NCBI RefSeq assembly: GCF_013343005.1
Contig: NZ_CP054491.1
Coordinates: forward strand, 62,001-126,000
Direction of reading: 5' to 3'
Length of the DNA: 64,000 nt
From: Candidatus Reidiella endopervernicosa
Lineage (GTDB): Bacteria > Pseudomonadota > Gammaproteobacteria > GCF-013343005
Below the pieces are notes generated by a model, which worked only from the letters and a program-made list of their open reading frames with translations, made no database searches and was not told where the DNA came from. Each line of letters starts with the position of its first letter. The first letter of the stretch is position 1. Of the stretch, positions 26,960-35,663 are shown piece by piece. The position numbers were made by a program, and so were the translations under genes.

Positions 26960-27862
26960 ATGGCTAAATACGAATATTCCTTCTACCCGGGCTGTTCATC
27001 ACAGTCCAAGGCCTCCTCGGTCAACTACCAGAAGTCTACCCAGACCATCTGTGAGGAGCTCGACATCCAGCTCAACGACATTCCAGACTGGAACTGTTGT
27101 GGTGCTTCAATCGGTTACGGCGGTGGTGGTGAGCTGCCCCGTATCAGCCTCTCAGCGCGTAACATCGCACAGTCTCAGCAGGCCCACGGCCAGCAGGACA
27201 TCGTTGCGACCTGTGCCGCTTGCTGGCTGGCTACCCGCGAGGCTAAAGAGCGCATCGAGGATAGCGAGAAGGTACGCACGGGCGTCAACGCTGCCCTCGG
27301 CGAGATCGGTATCGAAATCGCTACCGAGATGCCTAAGACCCGCCACATGGTTGAAGTGCTGATCGAAGACGTTGGCTATAACGAGATCGCTGAGAAGGTT
27401 AAACGCCCTCTCGAGGGCCTCAAGATCGCCGGATACGTCGGCTGTCAGACCAACCGTCCGTTCGGTATCGATGGTGAGTCTTACGAGAATCCCAAGTATC
27501 TCGATAAGATGATCGAAACCGTTGGTGCAGACGCCGTAGTCAACTACGACAAGAAGGTCTCTTGCTGTGGTGGCGCGCTGATGTTCTCAGAGCCTCAGAA
27601 GTCACAGGCACTGGTCAAGGACATCATCGAGTCGGCCTACGATGGCGGTGCTGACATGATCGTCACCCCCTGCCCCGTCTGCCAGATGAACGTTGAGGTC
27701 TACCAGGGTCAGATCAACAAGGACCACGGCACCAACTTCAACATCCCGGTCGTCTACTACTCCACCCTGATGTCAGTCGCCTTCGGCCGCAACGCCAAGG
27801 ATGCTGCTCTCGATGGACAGATGATCCGCGCCAAGCAGCTGGAAGATATTGCCAACAAGTAA
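26960..27862 (+). CDS. hdrB: HdrB-like CCG-domain protein of the Qmo complex
   Basis: A 300-residue protein with two Cys-rich CCG domains that in HdrB bind noncubane [4Fe-4S] clusters. The first has YPGCSSQSKA, WNCCGAS and CAACW; the second has GYVGCQTNRP, VSCCGGAL and TPCPVCQMN. It completes the qmoAB-hdrCB operon, which ends at the terminator just after it. With HdrC it is expected to replace the electron-transfer role of QmoC. How electrons reach the membrane from this soluble pair is not shown by the window. Confidence 0.92.
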   Translation: MAKYEYSFYPGCSSQSKASSVNYQKSTQTICEELDIQLNDIPDWNCCGASIGYGGGGELPRISLSARNIAQSQQAHGQQDIVATCAACWLATREAKERIEDSEKVRTGVNAALGEIGIEIATEMPKTRHMVEVLIEDVGYNEIAEKVKRPLEGLKIAGYVGCQTNRPFGIDGESYENPKYLDKMIETVGADAVVNYDKKVSCCGGALMFSEPQKSQALVKDIIESAYDGGADMIVTPCPVCQMNVEVYQGQINKDHGTNFNIPVVYYSTLMSVAFGRNAKDAALDGQMIRAKQLEDIANK

Positions 27863-27884
27863 CAGCGGCACTATCTAGCAGCAC

Positions 27885-27914
27885 AAAAAAGCCCCTCCTC
27901 GGAGGGGCTTTTTT
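27885..27914 (+). terminator. Rho-independent terminator of qmoAB-hdrCB
   Basis: GCCCCTCC and GGAGGGGC form a perfect 8 bp stem with a two-base centre, flanked by six A and six T. It begins 23 bases after the hdrB stop. Confidence 0.93.
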
Positions 27915-28073
27915 ATTTGGGCCATTAGTAGGTTCTCGTGTGTAAAAGTTAATGCCCGCAAGGTGACTTCCCGTGTTATCCGATGGACATGAAACCACTT
28001 TGCAGAAATATGTACACTAACGTAGCACGCTCAGCCCCCCGTGATCGCCATCGTCTGGCGTCTACCCGTACCA

Positions 28074-28520
28074 TCACCGCTTAGTTTTTTCATTCCAACC
28101 ACCCCATGGGTCGACACCTTTTGCAGGGCGCCGCACTACCCGCTGATCTCGTTCAGCTGCTTTTTTTGCACGCTTCTCTTGCAACCGCACAGCATCTTCC
28201 AAACTTAGCTCTTTAGGCTCACCCGGTGATTGGCCTTCTGGAATAACCCGCTCCCTTGGGGGCAGCAAAAACTGTTCAGAAGACGCTCTAGGTAAGTTTT
28301 TATAATCATACAAATAGAAGGCTTCTACTTTTTCACGCGCCCAATCCGTTTTTTTCAGAAACTTCACACTGGACTCAATACTTGGATTTGTCTTAAAACA
28401 GTTGATATTTAAATAGGCAAAGAGAATCTCAAAACCGTACTGATCAATTATCTCAGTCAATACACTTTTCAAACCAACCCCGTGCAGGGGGTTACTCTTG
28501 TAATTGATCTCATTACTCAT
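28074..28520 (-). CDS. VF530-family (DUF2132) protein with basic C-terminal tail
   Basis: The first ~75 residues carry the VF530 family signature: NPLHGVGLKSVLTEIIDQYG, then ILFAYLNINCFKTNPSIESS and KFLKKTDWAREKVEAFYLY. VF530 is a small double-stranded-DNA-binding family of unknown role. This version adds ~70 residues rich in Lys, Arg and Glu (EKRAKKAAERDQRVVRRP), roughly doubling the usual length. It stands alone on the minus strand, and base use in this region is more AT-rich than in the sulfur genes nearby. Confidence 0.8.
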   Translation of the reverse strand: MSNEINYKSNPLHGVGLKSVLTEIIDQYGFEILFAYLNINCFKTNPSIESSVKFLKKTDWAREKVEAFYLYDYKNLPRASSEQFLLPPRERVIPEGQSPGEPKELSLEDAVRLQEKRAKKAAERDQRVVRRPAKGVDPWGGWNEKTKR

Positions 28521-28664
28521 AGGAATATCAGCTCAATGGGTGTTAAATAGTGGCATTATACTCCCAATAGAACAGGTAAAATGCAGCATTACCCGTTCAT
28601 GGCATAGCACGAGAACAACAGAACGAACTAATGTGAACCACCAACATCCCCCATGGGCTTATTG

Positions 28665-29011
28665 TTAGGCATTAACTGACAAACCTTCGTATGCGCCACA
28701 TTCCGGCATCCATCCCTCAATATTAAGATTGTTCCTATAGCTTTCCTCAAGAGTGCTTATCGTACTTTCTTCTGGTTTGTGCGTTAAAACATCAGAGCCG
28801 ATAATTTGTTTTGCCTGTTTATGAAACTCTCGAAACATAGTCCAGACCATCATCTCACCCATGCATCAGTTTTTGGGTCGGCCTTATTCTCAACTACGCA
28901 GCAAGCTTTATCTAACATAGGGAAATAATTTATCACCCACTGCTTATTGAGTTTCTTTAACAGCCTTATATTTAACAACTCAAAACACTTCTTCCAACTC
29001 AATTCACTCAA
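28665..29011 (-). pseudogene. Unrecognised small gene, probably frameshifted
   Basis: An intact frame at 28665-28862 gives 65 residues (EMMVWTMFREFHKQAKQ, then GWMPECGAYEGLSVNA). In the next frame, from about 29011 down to 28856, another open stretch reads SWKKCFELLN, NKQWVINYFPMLDKAC and NKADPKTDAWV. Adding one base at the junction gives a continuous AWVEMMVWTM. I read this as one small gene with one missing base. No start codon or family could be assigned. Confidence 0.35.
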
Positions 29012-29059
29012 TTACTTGTTTATCCGAGATGTCTGCAAAGCCGCTACATATGGCCAAAT

Positions 29060-29084
29060 AAAAAAGCCCCTCAATGAGGGGCTC
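29060..29084 (-). terminator. Rho-independent terminator (minus strand)
   Basis: GCCCCTCA and TGAGGGGC form a perfect stem at 29066-29082. Read on the minus strand it is followed by TTTTTTATTT, and it lies about 33 bases past the stop of the TauD-like gene. Confidence 0.85.
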
Positions 29085-29116
29085 TTTCTATCTAACCGAG
29101 TAACGGCACCGTTACA

Positions 29117-30130
29117 TCAAAGCGCGTATATATCTGAGATGCTGGTACCAGCCAGACGATCAAAATAGCGCGCACGGTAATAGTGGCGCTTATGATCCGC
29201 ATCGTCACTGAACGCTGCGCGGTCATGCAGTACATTATTACTCACAAGCCCCATCCCTGACTCCAAACGACCTCGGTAGATATAGGGTGAGTCACTATTC
29301 AGCAGCTCTTCGAGAAAGGCCAACGCCTCACGACTAACCTCGTCATCTGCCCACATGACATTATTGACACGGATTGTGTAGCGCATATGCAGATCACCCG
29401 ATGGCATGATACTAAATACCGGCCCCGGCTCTTCTTGACGCGCCACAGTACCACCTTCATCGATTCGGGCCGGAATGGTCATCGCATTTGCCCCCATCAA
29501 GGCTCGGATATATTCAGGGTTCTTTTCACGCAGCAGAATATAGGCGATCTCATGATCCATTAGCGCGTTCTCACCGCCACTCGCAGCCTGTTGGGTAACG
29601 TGAAGGTTCAGCGCATGAATCTGTTTTGATGCCTGATTGTAATAACCATCGGTATGCCAGTTAATCGCACGATTACTGAAGGGGATGTAATCCTGTCGAA
29701 CACCATCACCTCGAACCGTCAGCGAGGTAAGGCCAGACTCGTCAGCAAGCCAGTTTTTATTCAGATACTGCAACCCGAAACGACGCGCCATGGTCAACGG
29801 AATTTCAGGATCGGTATCGGTACCCGTGTTACTGACATAGAGCGCCATATTCGCTTTTTGGCAGCGAGAGAGCAGCGCCGCATGTTCACTCTCAGTGAGC
29901 TTGCGTGGATCATTGATTTCAACCAACAGATCACCCAACCCCTTGGGATAGCCCTCTAGCTTCTGATCACGCCAGCGTTGGTAGAGATCATCATTATCGA
30001 GACTAATCGGGGAGTCGCTATTTTTGCGGAAGCATGTTTTGGGCATCCAAGCCCAAGCAAGCGGCAAATACTTAACGCGACCGTTTATGCCTACGGCGCC
30101 CCGACCGTCCTGCGTACGTTGCGTAATCAC
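29117..30130 (-). CDS. TauD/TfdA-family Fe(II)/2-oxoglutarate dioxygenase, 5' end displaced by a repeat
   Basis: About 297 native residues of a TauD-like dioxygenase. The iron-binding HxD lies in NWHTDGYYN and the distal His is probably in LHDRAAF; the substrate is unknown. The native sequence begins at ISLDNDDLYQRW (base 30007 downward). Everything upstream of that in this frame (~40 residues, including PKTCFRKNSD) is translated from the antisense of the 284 bp repeat and is not native. The original start is probably the small piece at 30292-30334. Whether any protein is made now is unclear. It has its own terminator at 29060. Confidence 0.8.
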   Translation of the reverse strand: MITQRTQDGRGAVGINGRVKYLPLAWAWMPKTCFRKNSDSPISLDNDDLYQRWRDQKLEGYPKGLGDLLVEINDPRKLTESEHAALLSRCQKANMALYVSNTGTDTDPEIPLTMARRFGLQYLNKNWLADESGLTSLTVRGDGVRQDYIPFSNRAINWHTDGYYNQASKQIHALNLHVTQQAASGGENALMDHEIAYILLREKNPEYIRALMGANAMTIPARIDEGGTVARQEEPGPVFSIMPSGDLHMRYTIRVNNVMWADDEVSREALAFLEELLNSDSPYIYRGRLESGMGLVSNNVLHDRAAFSDDADHKRHYYRARYFDRLAGTSISDIYAL

Positions 30131-30291
30131 CTCTTCGCGGCTCTACACAACTCCCTCAGTGACTCTACGCCGACATAAAGCCGCTGCTGCATCTTCTTCG
30201 TCGTTCGCTCGCGCTCTCAACTACGAATAGGCAGACGGCGTCGACTATCGGGGACTAACCGCCTTCGCTTCGCTATCCATGGCGGTCAGCG
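30008..30291 (+). repeat. 284 bp interspersed repeat, copy 2 (inside a dioxygenase gene)
   Basis: The same length and orientation as copy 1 at 8176-8459, with only scattered base differences: CGGGGAGTCGC at the left end and GGCGGTCAGCG at the right. It separates the first ~14 codons of a minus-strand TauD-like gene from the rest. Excision of 282 rather than 284 bases (leaving CG) rejoins the gene in frame, so either a two-base CG was duplicated or a small error is present. Confidence 0.92.
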
Positions 30292-30334
30292 AAGGAGTGG
30301 ATGCGCTATCAAACTTCTTCTGCGTGCTGACCAT
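30292..30334 (-). pseudogene. Displaced 5' end of the TauD-like gene
   Basis: On the minus strand an ATG at 30334, preceded by an AAGAGG ribosome site, starts VSTQKKFDSASTP. This runs straight into the end of the repeat. Joined to the frame at 30007 it gives a natural N-terminus (FDSASTP-S-ISLDNDDLYQRW). It is therefore taken as the original start of the dioxygenase gene. Confidence 0.6.
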
Positions 30335-30715
30335 ATTGAACCTCTTGAGCTTTTCGCTAGTAACCGTACGGATGGAAAATGCCCTAGAAACTAAATGATC
30401 AGTCCAACCCAGTAATTGATCTAACGCAACAACATCTCGAATACAGAGACCCCTACCCTTTACGCACGCCCTGACTACTCACTAAGAAGGTCATTCGTCC
30501 CCTTTCTTGGTGGTACCAATAGGGGGATTATTTAACTATCACCTACTTTAATTATTGTCTTCAAAACGTTGCGACATTGCTCACTCTCATTCTACGCAGC
30601 CCATCACCTAAACCACTCCCTCTATAAATCACACTCTGTATAATGAACCACTCATTTTTTCTTACGCCCTACAAAAGGTTGGCGAAGCACAGGAACCACC
30701 TGGCACTCATCTCTT
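30335..30715. other. Intergenic region upstream of the ThDP-enzyme operon
   Basis: A 381 bp gene-free, AT-rich stretch. It holds a TATAAT hexamer at 30639-30644, 72 bases before the start of the ThDP-enzyme gene, with only a poor -35 (CTCCCT at 17 bp spacing). No terminator or repeat was seen. Confidence 0.35.
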
Positions 30716-32383
30716 ATGAAGATTAAAGTCAGTGAACTGATTGTTAGATATCTGGAGCGCCTCGGTATAGAGGTGATCTTTGGCATGCCGGGTGCGCACA
30801 TCCTGCCTGTCTACGACGCTCTCTATACCTCTGATATCGAGAGTGTATTAGTTAAACACGAGCAGGGTGCGGCCTTCATGGCCGGCGGTTATGCACGGGA
30901 CTCCGGCAAGGTCTCCGCCTGTATCGCCACTGCTGGCCCGGGTGCAACCAACCTGGTTACCGGCATCGCCAACGCCTATGCCGATAAGCAGCCCATTCTT
31001 GTGATTACTGGAGAGACGCCGACCCATATCTTTGGCAAGGGCGGGCTGCAGGAGAGTTCGGGCGAAGGCGGCAGCATCGATCAGGTCTCGCTATTTAAGG
31101 GCATCACCCGCTACAACCGCATTATCGAACGCACCGACTATCTGGCACAGGTACTGACCCAGGCAACCAAGCGACTGCTCTCACCCTGCCCTGGGCCGGT
31201 GCTACTCAGCTTTCCCTATAACGTGCAGAAGGAGCTGGTCAATGACTCTATTCTCGATCAGATCAAGTTTGACCGCCCTGCCCACACTGTCTACGAGGAG
31301 TCTCCGCAGGTCGATACACTAACCGACCTGATTGTGAGTGCAGACAACCCTGTCATCGTTGCCGGTTATGGTGCGATCAGTGCAAATGCTCACGATGAGA
31401 TATCTCGACTTAGTGAACAGCTGAAAATCCCCGTCACTACCAGCCTCAAGGCGAAGGGCATTATCAGCGAGCAGTCTCCGCTCTCACTCGGCAGCCTCGG
31501 TGTCACTTCCAGTGGTCATGCGTATAAGTACATTACTGAGAAGGCAGACCTGATTGTAGTGCTGGGCGCTGGATTCAATGAACGCACCAGCTACCTCTGG
31601 GACGAAAAACTTCTCAAGGGGTGCAAGATCGCCCAGGTCGATAGCGACCAGGAGCAGCTAGAGAAGGTCTTTACTGCCGAGGTCGCGATCAATGGTGATA
31701 TCAAGACCACCTTAACTGGCGTACTCAACAAACTTGCCCAGCGCGGCATCTACTGCGAGACCAGCGGCCTACGTGAGCAGAGCATCGTACAGCTCAAGGA
31801 CTCCTCAGAGAAGAGCTACTCTGTCTTCCAATCAGGCTTCTCACTGGTTGAGCACTTCTTCTCCCAGCTCGAGTCGCATTTTCCGACGGATGCCGTGGTC
31901 TTTGATGACAACATCATCTTCGCGCAGAACTTCTTCAATGTGACCAGCGCCAACCGCTACTACCCCAACTCCGGCATCTCTTCACTCGGCCATGCGATCC
32001 CCGCTGCCATCGGAGCTAGCTTCTATCGAGAGGTGCCGATGTTCGCCATTCTTGGCGATGGTGGTTTCCAGATGTGCTGCATGGAGATCATGACAGCGGT
32101 GAACTACAACAAGCCGCTCAACATCGTGATGTTCAACAACGAGAGCATGGGACTGATTCGCAAGAATCAGCACCAGCAGTATGAACAGCGCTTTATCAAT
32201 TGCGACTTTAACAATCCCGACTACGCCTACCTCGCTCGCTCCTTTGGTATTAACCATCAGCGAATTGAGCAGAACAGCGATATCGACGCACTGTTTAGCA
32301 CCACCGATCTTCGCGGAACGATTAACCTGATCGAGATCGTGATCGACAAGAACGTCTTTCCCAACTACTCATCGAGACGTTAA
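30716..32383 (+). CDS. ThDP-dependent acetolactate-synthase-like enzyme
   Basis: A 555-residue enzyme of the thiamine-diphosphate family that includes acetolactate synthase and 2-oxoacid decarboxylases. The catalytic Glu is in VKHEQGAAFMAGGYAR (~residues 46-61) and TAGPGATNLVTG follows. The metal/ThDP motif GDGGFQMC ends in NNES (~448-478). No carboligase regulatory subunit (IlvH/N) gene lies nearby; a glycosyltransferase-like and a sulfotransferase-like gene follow instead. This argues against branched-chain amino acid synthesis and for making a modified building block, but the substrate cannot be read from sequence. It is first in a three-gene operon. Confidence 0.82.
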   Translation: MKIKVSELIVRYLERLGIEVIFGMPGAHILPVYDALYTSDIESVLVKHEQGAAFMAGGYARDSGKVSACIATAGPGATNLVTGIANAYADKQPILVITGETPTHIFGKGGLQESSGEGGSIDQVSLFKGITRYNRIIERTDYLAQVLTQATKRLLSPCPGPVLLSFPYNVQKELVNDSILDQIKFDRPAHTVYEESPQVDTLTDLIVSADNPVIVAGYGAISANAHDEISRLSEQLKIPVTTSLKAKGIISEQSPLSLGSLGVTSSGHAYKYITEKADLIVVLGAGFNERTSYLWDEKLLKGCKIAQVDSDQEQLEKVFTAEVAINGDIKTTLTGVLNKLAQRGIYCETSGLREQSIVQLKDSSEKSYSVFQSGFSLVEHFFSQLESHFPTDAVVFDDNIIFAQNFFNVTSANRYYPNSGISSLGHAIPAAIGASFYREVPMFAILGDGGFQMCCMEIMTAVNYNKPLNIVMFNNESMGLIRKNQHQQYEQRFINCDFNNPDYAYLARSFGINHQRIEQNSDIDALFSTTDLRGTINLIEIVIDKNVFPNYSSRR

Positions 32384-32395
32384 CGGCTTTGCATC

Positions 32396-34237
32396 ATGGG
32401 TGAACTCGACCTCAGTGCACTGCGCACACTCTCTGTGCAGTTTGAATCCGTCACCGTACTCAGTCACGCACTGGCTCTGGCTGAGTCGATCAAACTCACC
32501 CAGACAGAATCAATCTCAGCAACGATAGAGGCATTATCTTCGTCACTCGAACCACTCGAAGCTGCCATCTGGGACACAACACCTAACGACACATTAATAG
32601 CTAGCTACCATAAGCTATTTCAGCTACTCGAACAGCTCATTGCAATTCGGGGTGACGACCATCGCCACCACTTTGTTATCACCATTCCCGTCGCTGATCG
32701 ACCACAACACCTGCGCAACTGCCTGGGGAGTATTCATGCCCTCTGTAGCCTCTATCACTACGGCGGCAAACATGAGGGGCATTACAACAAGCTCACAGTC
32801 GTCATTGCCGATGACAGTCGCGAGCAGGACTCGATTGATGAGCATCAAAAGATTGCCGAACAGTATAACCAGCTAGGCATTACAACGATCTATTTCGGAC
32901 AGACTGAGCAGCAATCAACGCTTGCAAATATGTCAGAACATGAGCGTGTCGCTCTGATCAATGTTGTCGGTGCCAACACACCCGACGCCTTCTTCCATAA
33001 GGGCGCCTCGATCACGCGGAACATCGCTTACCTGAAGCTTAATGAACTGGCGCTGCAACTGGAGAAACCGCTCTTCTACTTCATTGATAGCGATCAGGAG
33101 TTCAAGGTCACCGTTGAGCAGGCGGAGGGGGAGCGGCCACTCTATGCCATCAACTATCTCTATCAGCTAGATCGCATCTTTAGCGAAACCGATGCCACCA
33201 TCCTCACCGGCAAGGTGGTCGGTGATCCGCCCGTTTCACCCTCAGTGATGGCCGGTAATTTTCTCGAGGATCTAATCGCCTCACTCCATCAACTCTCAAT
33301 ACGGAATCCTTCAGATAGCTGCACCTTCCATGATGAGCTACAGCGGGCCGATGATGCTGCCTATCATGACATGGCTGACCTGTTCGGCTTTAAACCTGCG
33401 GCCGATAGCTACCGCTACTACTGCACTCTGAAGGGTGAGCACGACCACAGCGACTGCCTTAACGACTTCAGTGACAAGCTCAACCGCTTCTTCGATGGTG
33501 AGCACCCAACACGCAAAAGTCTCTACGAGTTCGAACCACTGTTTGAAAGCATCAAACCTGCCAGAACAATCTATACCGGCAACTACATCTTCAAGCCACA
33601 GGCATTAGAGTGGTTTATCCCCTTTGCCACGCTTAAGCTGCGCATGGCAGGCCCCACACTTGGACGCATGCTCAAGGCCTCAATCGACACTCAATTCGTC
33701 TCAGCCAATCTACCGATGCTGCACAAACGCACAGTAGATGAATTGGGTGAGTCTGAGTTTCGCCCCGGCATTGATCGCAACGATCAGCGCGTCGACCTGT
33801 CTGCTGAATTTGAACGGCAGTTCTTCGGTGACGTAATGCTCTTCACTATGGAGGCTCTTTGCAAGCAGGGCTTTCCAGACACGCCCGTATTGCCCAAGAT
33901 AATTGGTGAGCAGATAGAACAGACTGGCGCCCATATGCAGTCGCTATACACCACAAAACATCAACAAATCATTCATCGTATTGAACAGCTAAAGGCGCTT
34001 ACACACGATCCAGCCCACTGGTGGAACGACCAGCCCAACACAGCCACGCTGAGCAACATGACGCGATTCATCGACAATATCGATCATAACTTCGGAACTA
34101 ACGCCGAAGGTTATCGATTAATTAACGACACCCGCCATCTTCACCAACGTTACAAAGAGATTCAGATAGCGCTGAGCGGCTATGAGTGGGACAGAATCAG
34201 CTGGCGCTCCGCACTCGAAGGGCTTGCTAGCACATGA
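32396..34237 (+). CDS. Glycosyltransferase-like protein of unknown specificity
   Basis: A 613-residue protein that I recognise only by fold. After a ~95-residue helical N-terminus comes a GT-A-like core: HFVITIPVADRPQHLRNCL near 98, TVVIADDSRE near 130, and YFIDSDQEFKV near 228, where DSDQ may be the metal-binding DxD. Conserved-looking GAS(I)TRNIAYLKL precedes it and TGNYIFKP lies at about 395. No membrane helix or signal peptide is seen, so it is probably cytosolic. It starts 12 bp after the ThDP gene and its stop overlaps the next start by four bases. Confidence 0.6.
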   Translation: MGELDLSALRTLSVQFESVTVLSHALALAESIKLTQTESISATIEALSSSLEPLEAAIWDTTPNDTLIASYHKLFQLLEQLIAIRGDDHRHHFVITIPVADRPQHLRNCLGSIHALCSLYHYGGKHEGHYNKLTVVIADDSREQDSIDEHQKIAEQYNQLGITTIYFGQTEQQSTLANMSEHERVALINVVGANTPDAFFHKGASITRNIAYLKLNELALQLEKPLFYFIDSDQEFKVTVEQAEGERPLYAINYLYQLDRIFSETDATILTGKVVGDPPVSPSVMAGNFLEDLIASLHQLSIRNPSDSCTFHDELQRADDAAYHDMADLFGFKPAADSYRYYCTLKGEHDHSDCLNDFSDKLNRFFDGEHPTRKSLYEFEPLFESIKPARTIYTGNYIFKPQALEWFIPFATLKLRMAGPTLGRMLKASIDTQFVSANLPMLHKRTVDELGESEFRPGIDRNDQRVDLSAEFERQFFGDVMLFTMEALCKQGFPDTPVLPKIIGEQIEQTGAHMQSLYTTKHQQIIHRIEQLKALTHDPAHWWNDQPNTATLSNMTRFIDNIDHNFGTNAEGYRLINDTRHLHQRYKEIQIALSGYEWDRISWRSALEGLAST

Positions 34238-34770
34238 ATATCTTTGTGCTCAATACAGGCCGCTGTGGCTCGACCACCTTCATTAAGGCATGCGGCCACA
34301 TCAGAAACTACAGCTCTGACCACGAGTCCCGTTCACAGCTGATCGGAGATCAACGCCTCGCCTATAGTGACAACCATATTGAAGCCGACAATCGCCTCTC
34401 ATGGATTCTGGGCCGACTCGATAAACGCTATGGTGATGAGGCCTTCTATGTCCACCTGAGCCGTAATATCGATGCGACAGCTTCCAGCTTCGCCAAACGA
34501 GAGAGCTACGGCATTATGAAGGCGTATCGCGAAGGAGTCCTGCTTGAAGGGAGAAACGAACAGCAATCGCACGATATTGCACACGACTACATCGAGACCA
34601 TTGAGAGCAATATCGAGCTTTTCCTCAAGGACAAATCAAAACGCATGGCATTTAGACTCGAGAACGCCAAAGAGGATTTCAAAACGTTCTGGGAGCGTAT
34701 CGGCGCAGAAGGGAATCTCGATGCGGCGCTGGCCGAGTGGGATATCAGCCATAACGCTTCAGGTGAATAA
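34234..34770 (+). CDS. Sulfotransferase-like protein
   Basis: A 178-residue protein with the PAPS-binding loop of sulfotransferases at the very start: FVLNTGRCGSTTFIKA (residues 4-19). The second motif, YVHLSRN near 71, resembles the 3'-phosphate-binding segment. The length is short for the superfamily but matches small bacterial members. If active it would transfer sulfate from PAPS, or be a nucleotide-binding relative. It starts inside the stop of the glycosyltransferase-like gene (ATGA). Its stop directly abuts that of the convergent methyltransferase-like gene, with no space for a terminator. Confidence 0.72.
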   Translation: MNIFVLNTGRCGSTTFIKACGHIRNYSSDHESRSQLIGDQRLAYSDNHIEADNRLSWILGRLDKRYGDEAFYVHLSRNIDATASSFAKRESYGIMKAYREGVLLEGRNEQQSHDIAHDYIETIESNIELFLKDKSKRMAFRLENAKEDFKTFWERIGAEGNLDAALAEWDISHNASGE

Positions 34771-35512
34771 CTACTTCCTGATCACCACCACCGAACAGCC
34801 GCGTTCGGTTTTCAGGTAACGATGTTCCAGCTTTGGATAGAGCCGTTTCCACATCTCAATTATCTCCAGCTCATCCTCTCGCGCCGCATCATCCATATAG
34901 ATAACACAACCGTCGGCCAGCTTGTCGTAGAGCAGCGGTAACGCGGGAAAACGTGAATAGCGCTGAATAAAGCCTGGCGGACCATCGATCACCAACATAT
35001 CGATTGATGCTTCAGGATATCTGCCTGTGCATACCATTGATATGGGTCTCCTCCGACATCGGACGTCTCAAGCGGTGCATCAATCACATCAGCATATTCA
35101 CTCAGTTCGTAGCGCGCGATCTCACTACGACTCTTCTCCGCATAATCTGCACCGTTTTCCAGACTGTAGAGATGACCAACCCCATTCATCTGACAACAGC
35201 GCGCCAGCATCAACGAGGTCAACCCACTACTGCACTCAAAGATAACCGCTGGTTTGACTGCCAGCGCATGATTTACGATCAGCTGTAAAAGTCGGGAGCG
35301 GCCGACCACGATTTTGTATAGGGCAGTCCACGGCGAAGATCGAGGCGATCACGCAGTGAATTGTAAGCCTCAAGCTGCGAAAAGAGGTTAATCCGTTCTT
35401 CTTCGATCTTGTTATCCAGCTTATCGTGCACTCGCTCCAGCCGACGCAACAGATGGATCACTAGCACTAAAACCAGCAGTAACAGTGAGACGAGTAATAT
35501 TTCGATAGACAT
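34771..35512 (-). pseudogene. Membrane-anchored class I SAM methyltransferase-like gene with two frameshifts
   Basis: Three successive frames make one gene. From ATG 35512: SIEILLVSLLLLVLVLVIHL (a membrane anchor), a coiled-coil-like stretch, and LPYTKSWSAAPDF. Then, from about 35288: LQLIVNHALAVKPAVIFECS followed by SGLTSLMLARC (a Rossmann methyltransferase start). From about 35030: SIDMLVIDGPPGFIQRYSRF and VIYMDDAARED. One missing T in CTTTTA near 35288 and one missing base near 35025 explain both breaks. The gene may be intact in the organism. Substrate unknown. Confidence 0.65.
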
Positions 35513-35610
35513 GATTTTCTGTGTCACCCAACAAAGACTTGTCCTATTGTATCTGCGACTGTGGGTGAGAGGAATGTATCGCACCAATCCTGTTAATTAA
35601 TATCCAGGTA

Positions 35611-35636
35611 ATAAAAGCCGCCCCAAAGGGCGGCTC
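35611..35636 (-). terminator. Rho-independent terminator (minus strand)
   Basis: AGCCGCCC and GGGCGGCT form a perfect stem around CAAA, followed on the minus strand by TTTTAT. It lies about 28 bases past the stop of the YkgJ-type gene. Confidence 0.85.
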
Positions 35637-35663
35637 TTTGTCAGCCTGGAAACACCGCGTTGA

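Noticed and set aside
34989-35309. Separate small genes for the three methyltransferase-like frames at 34771-35037, 34989-35309 and 35279-35587
   Set aside because: They read through as one protein when two single bases are added, so they are listed as one frameshifted gene.
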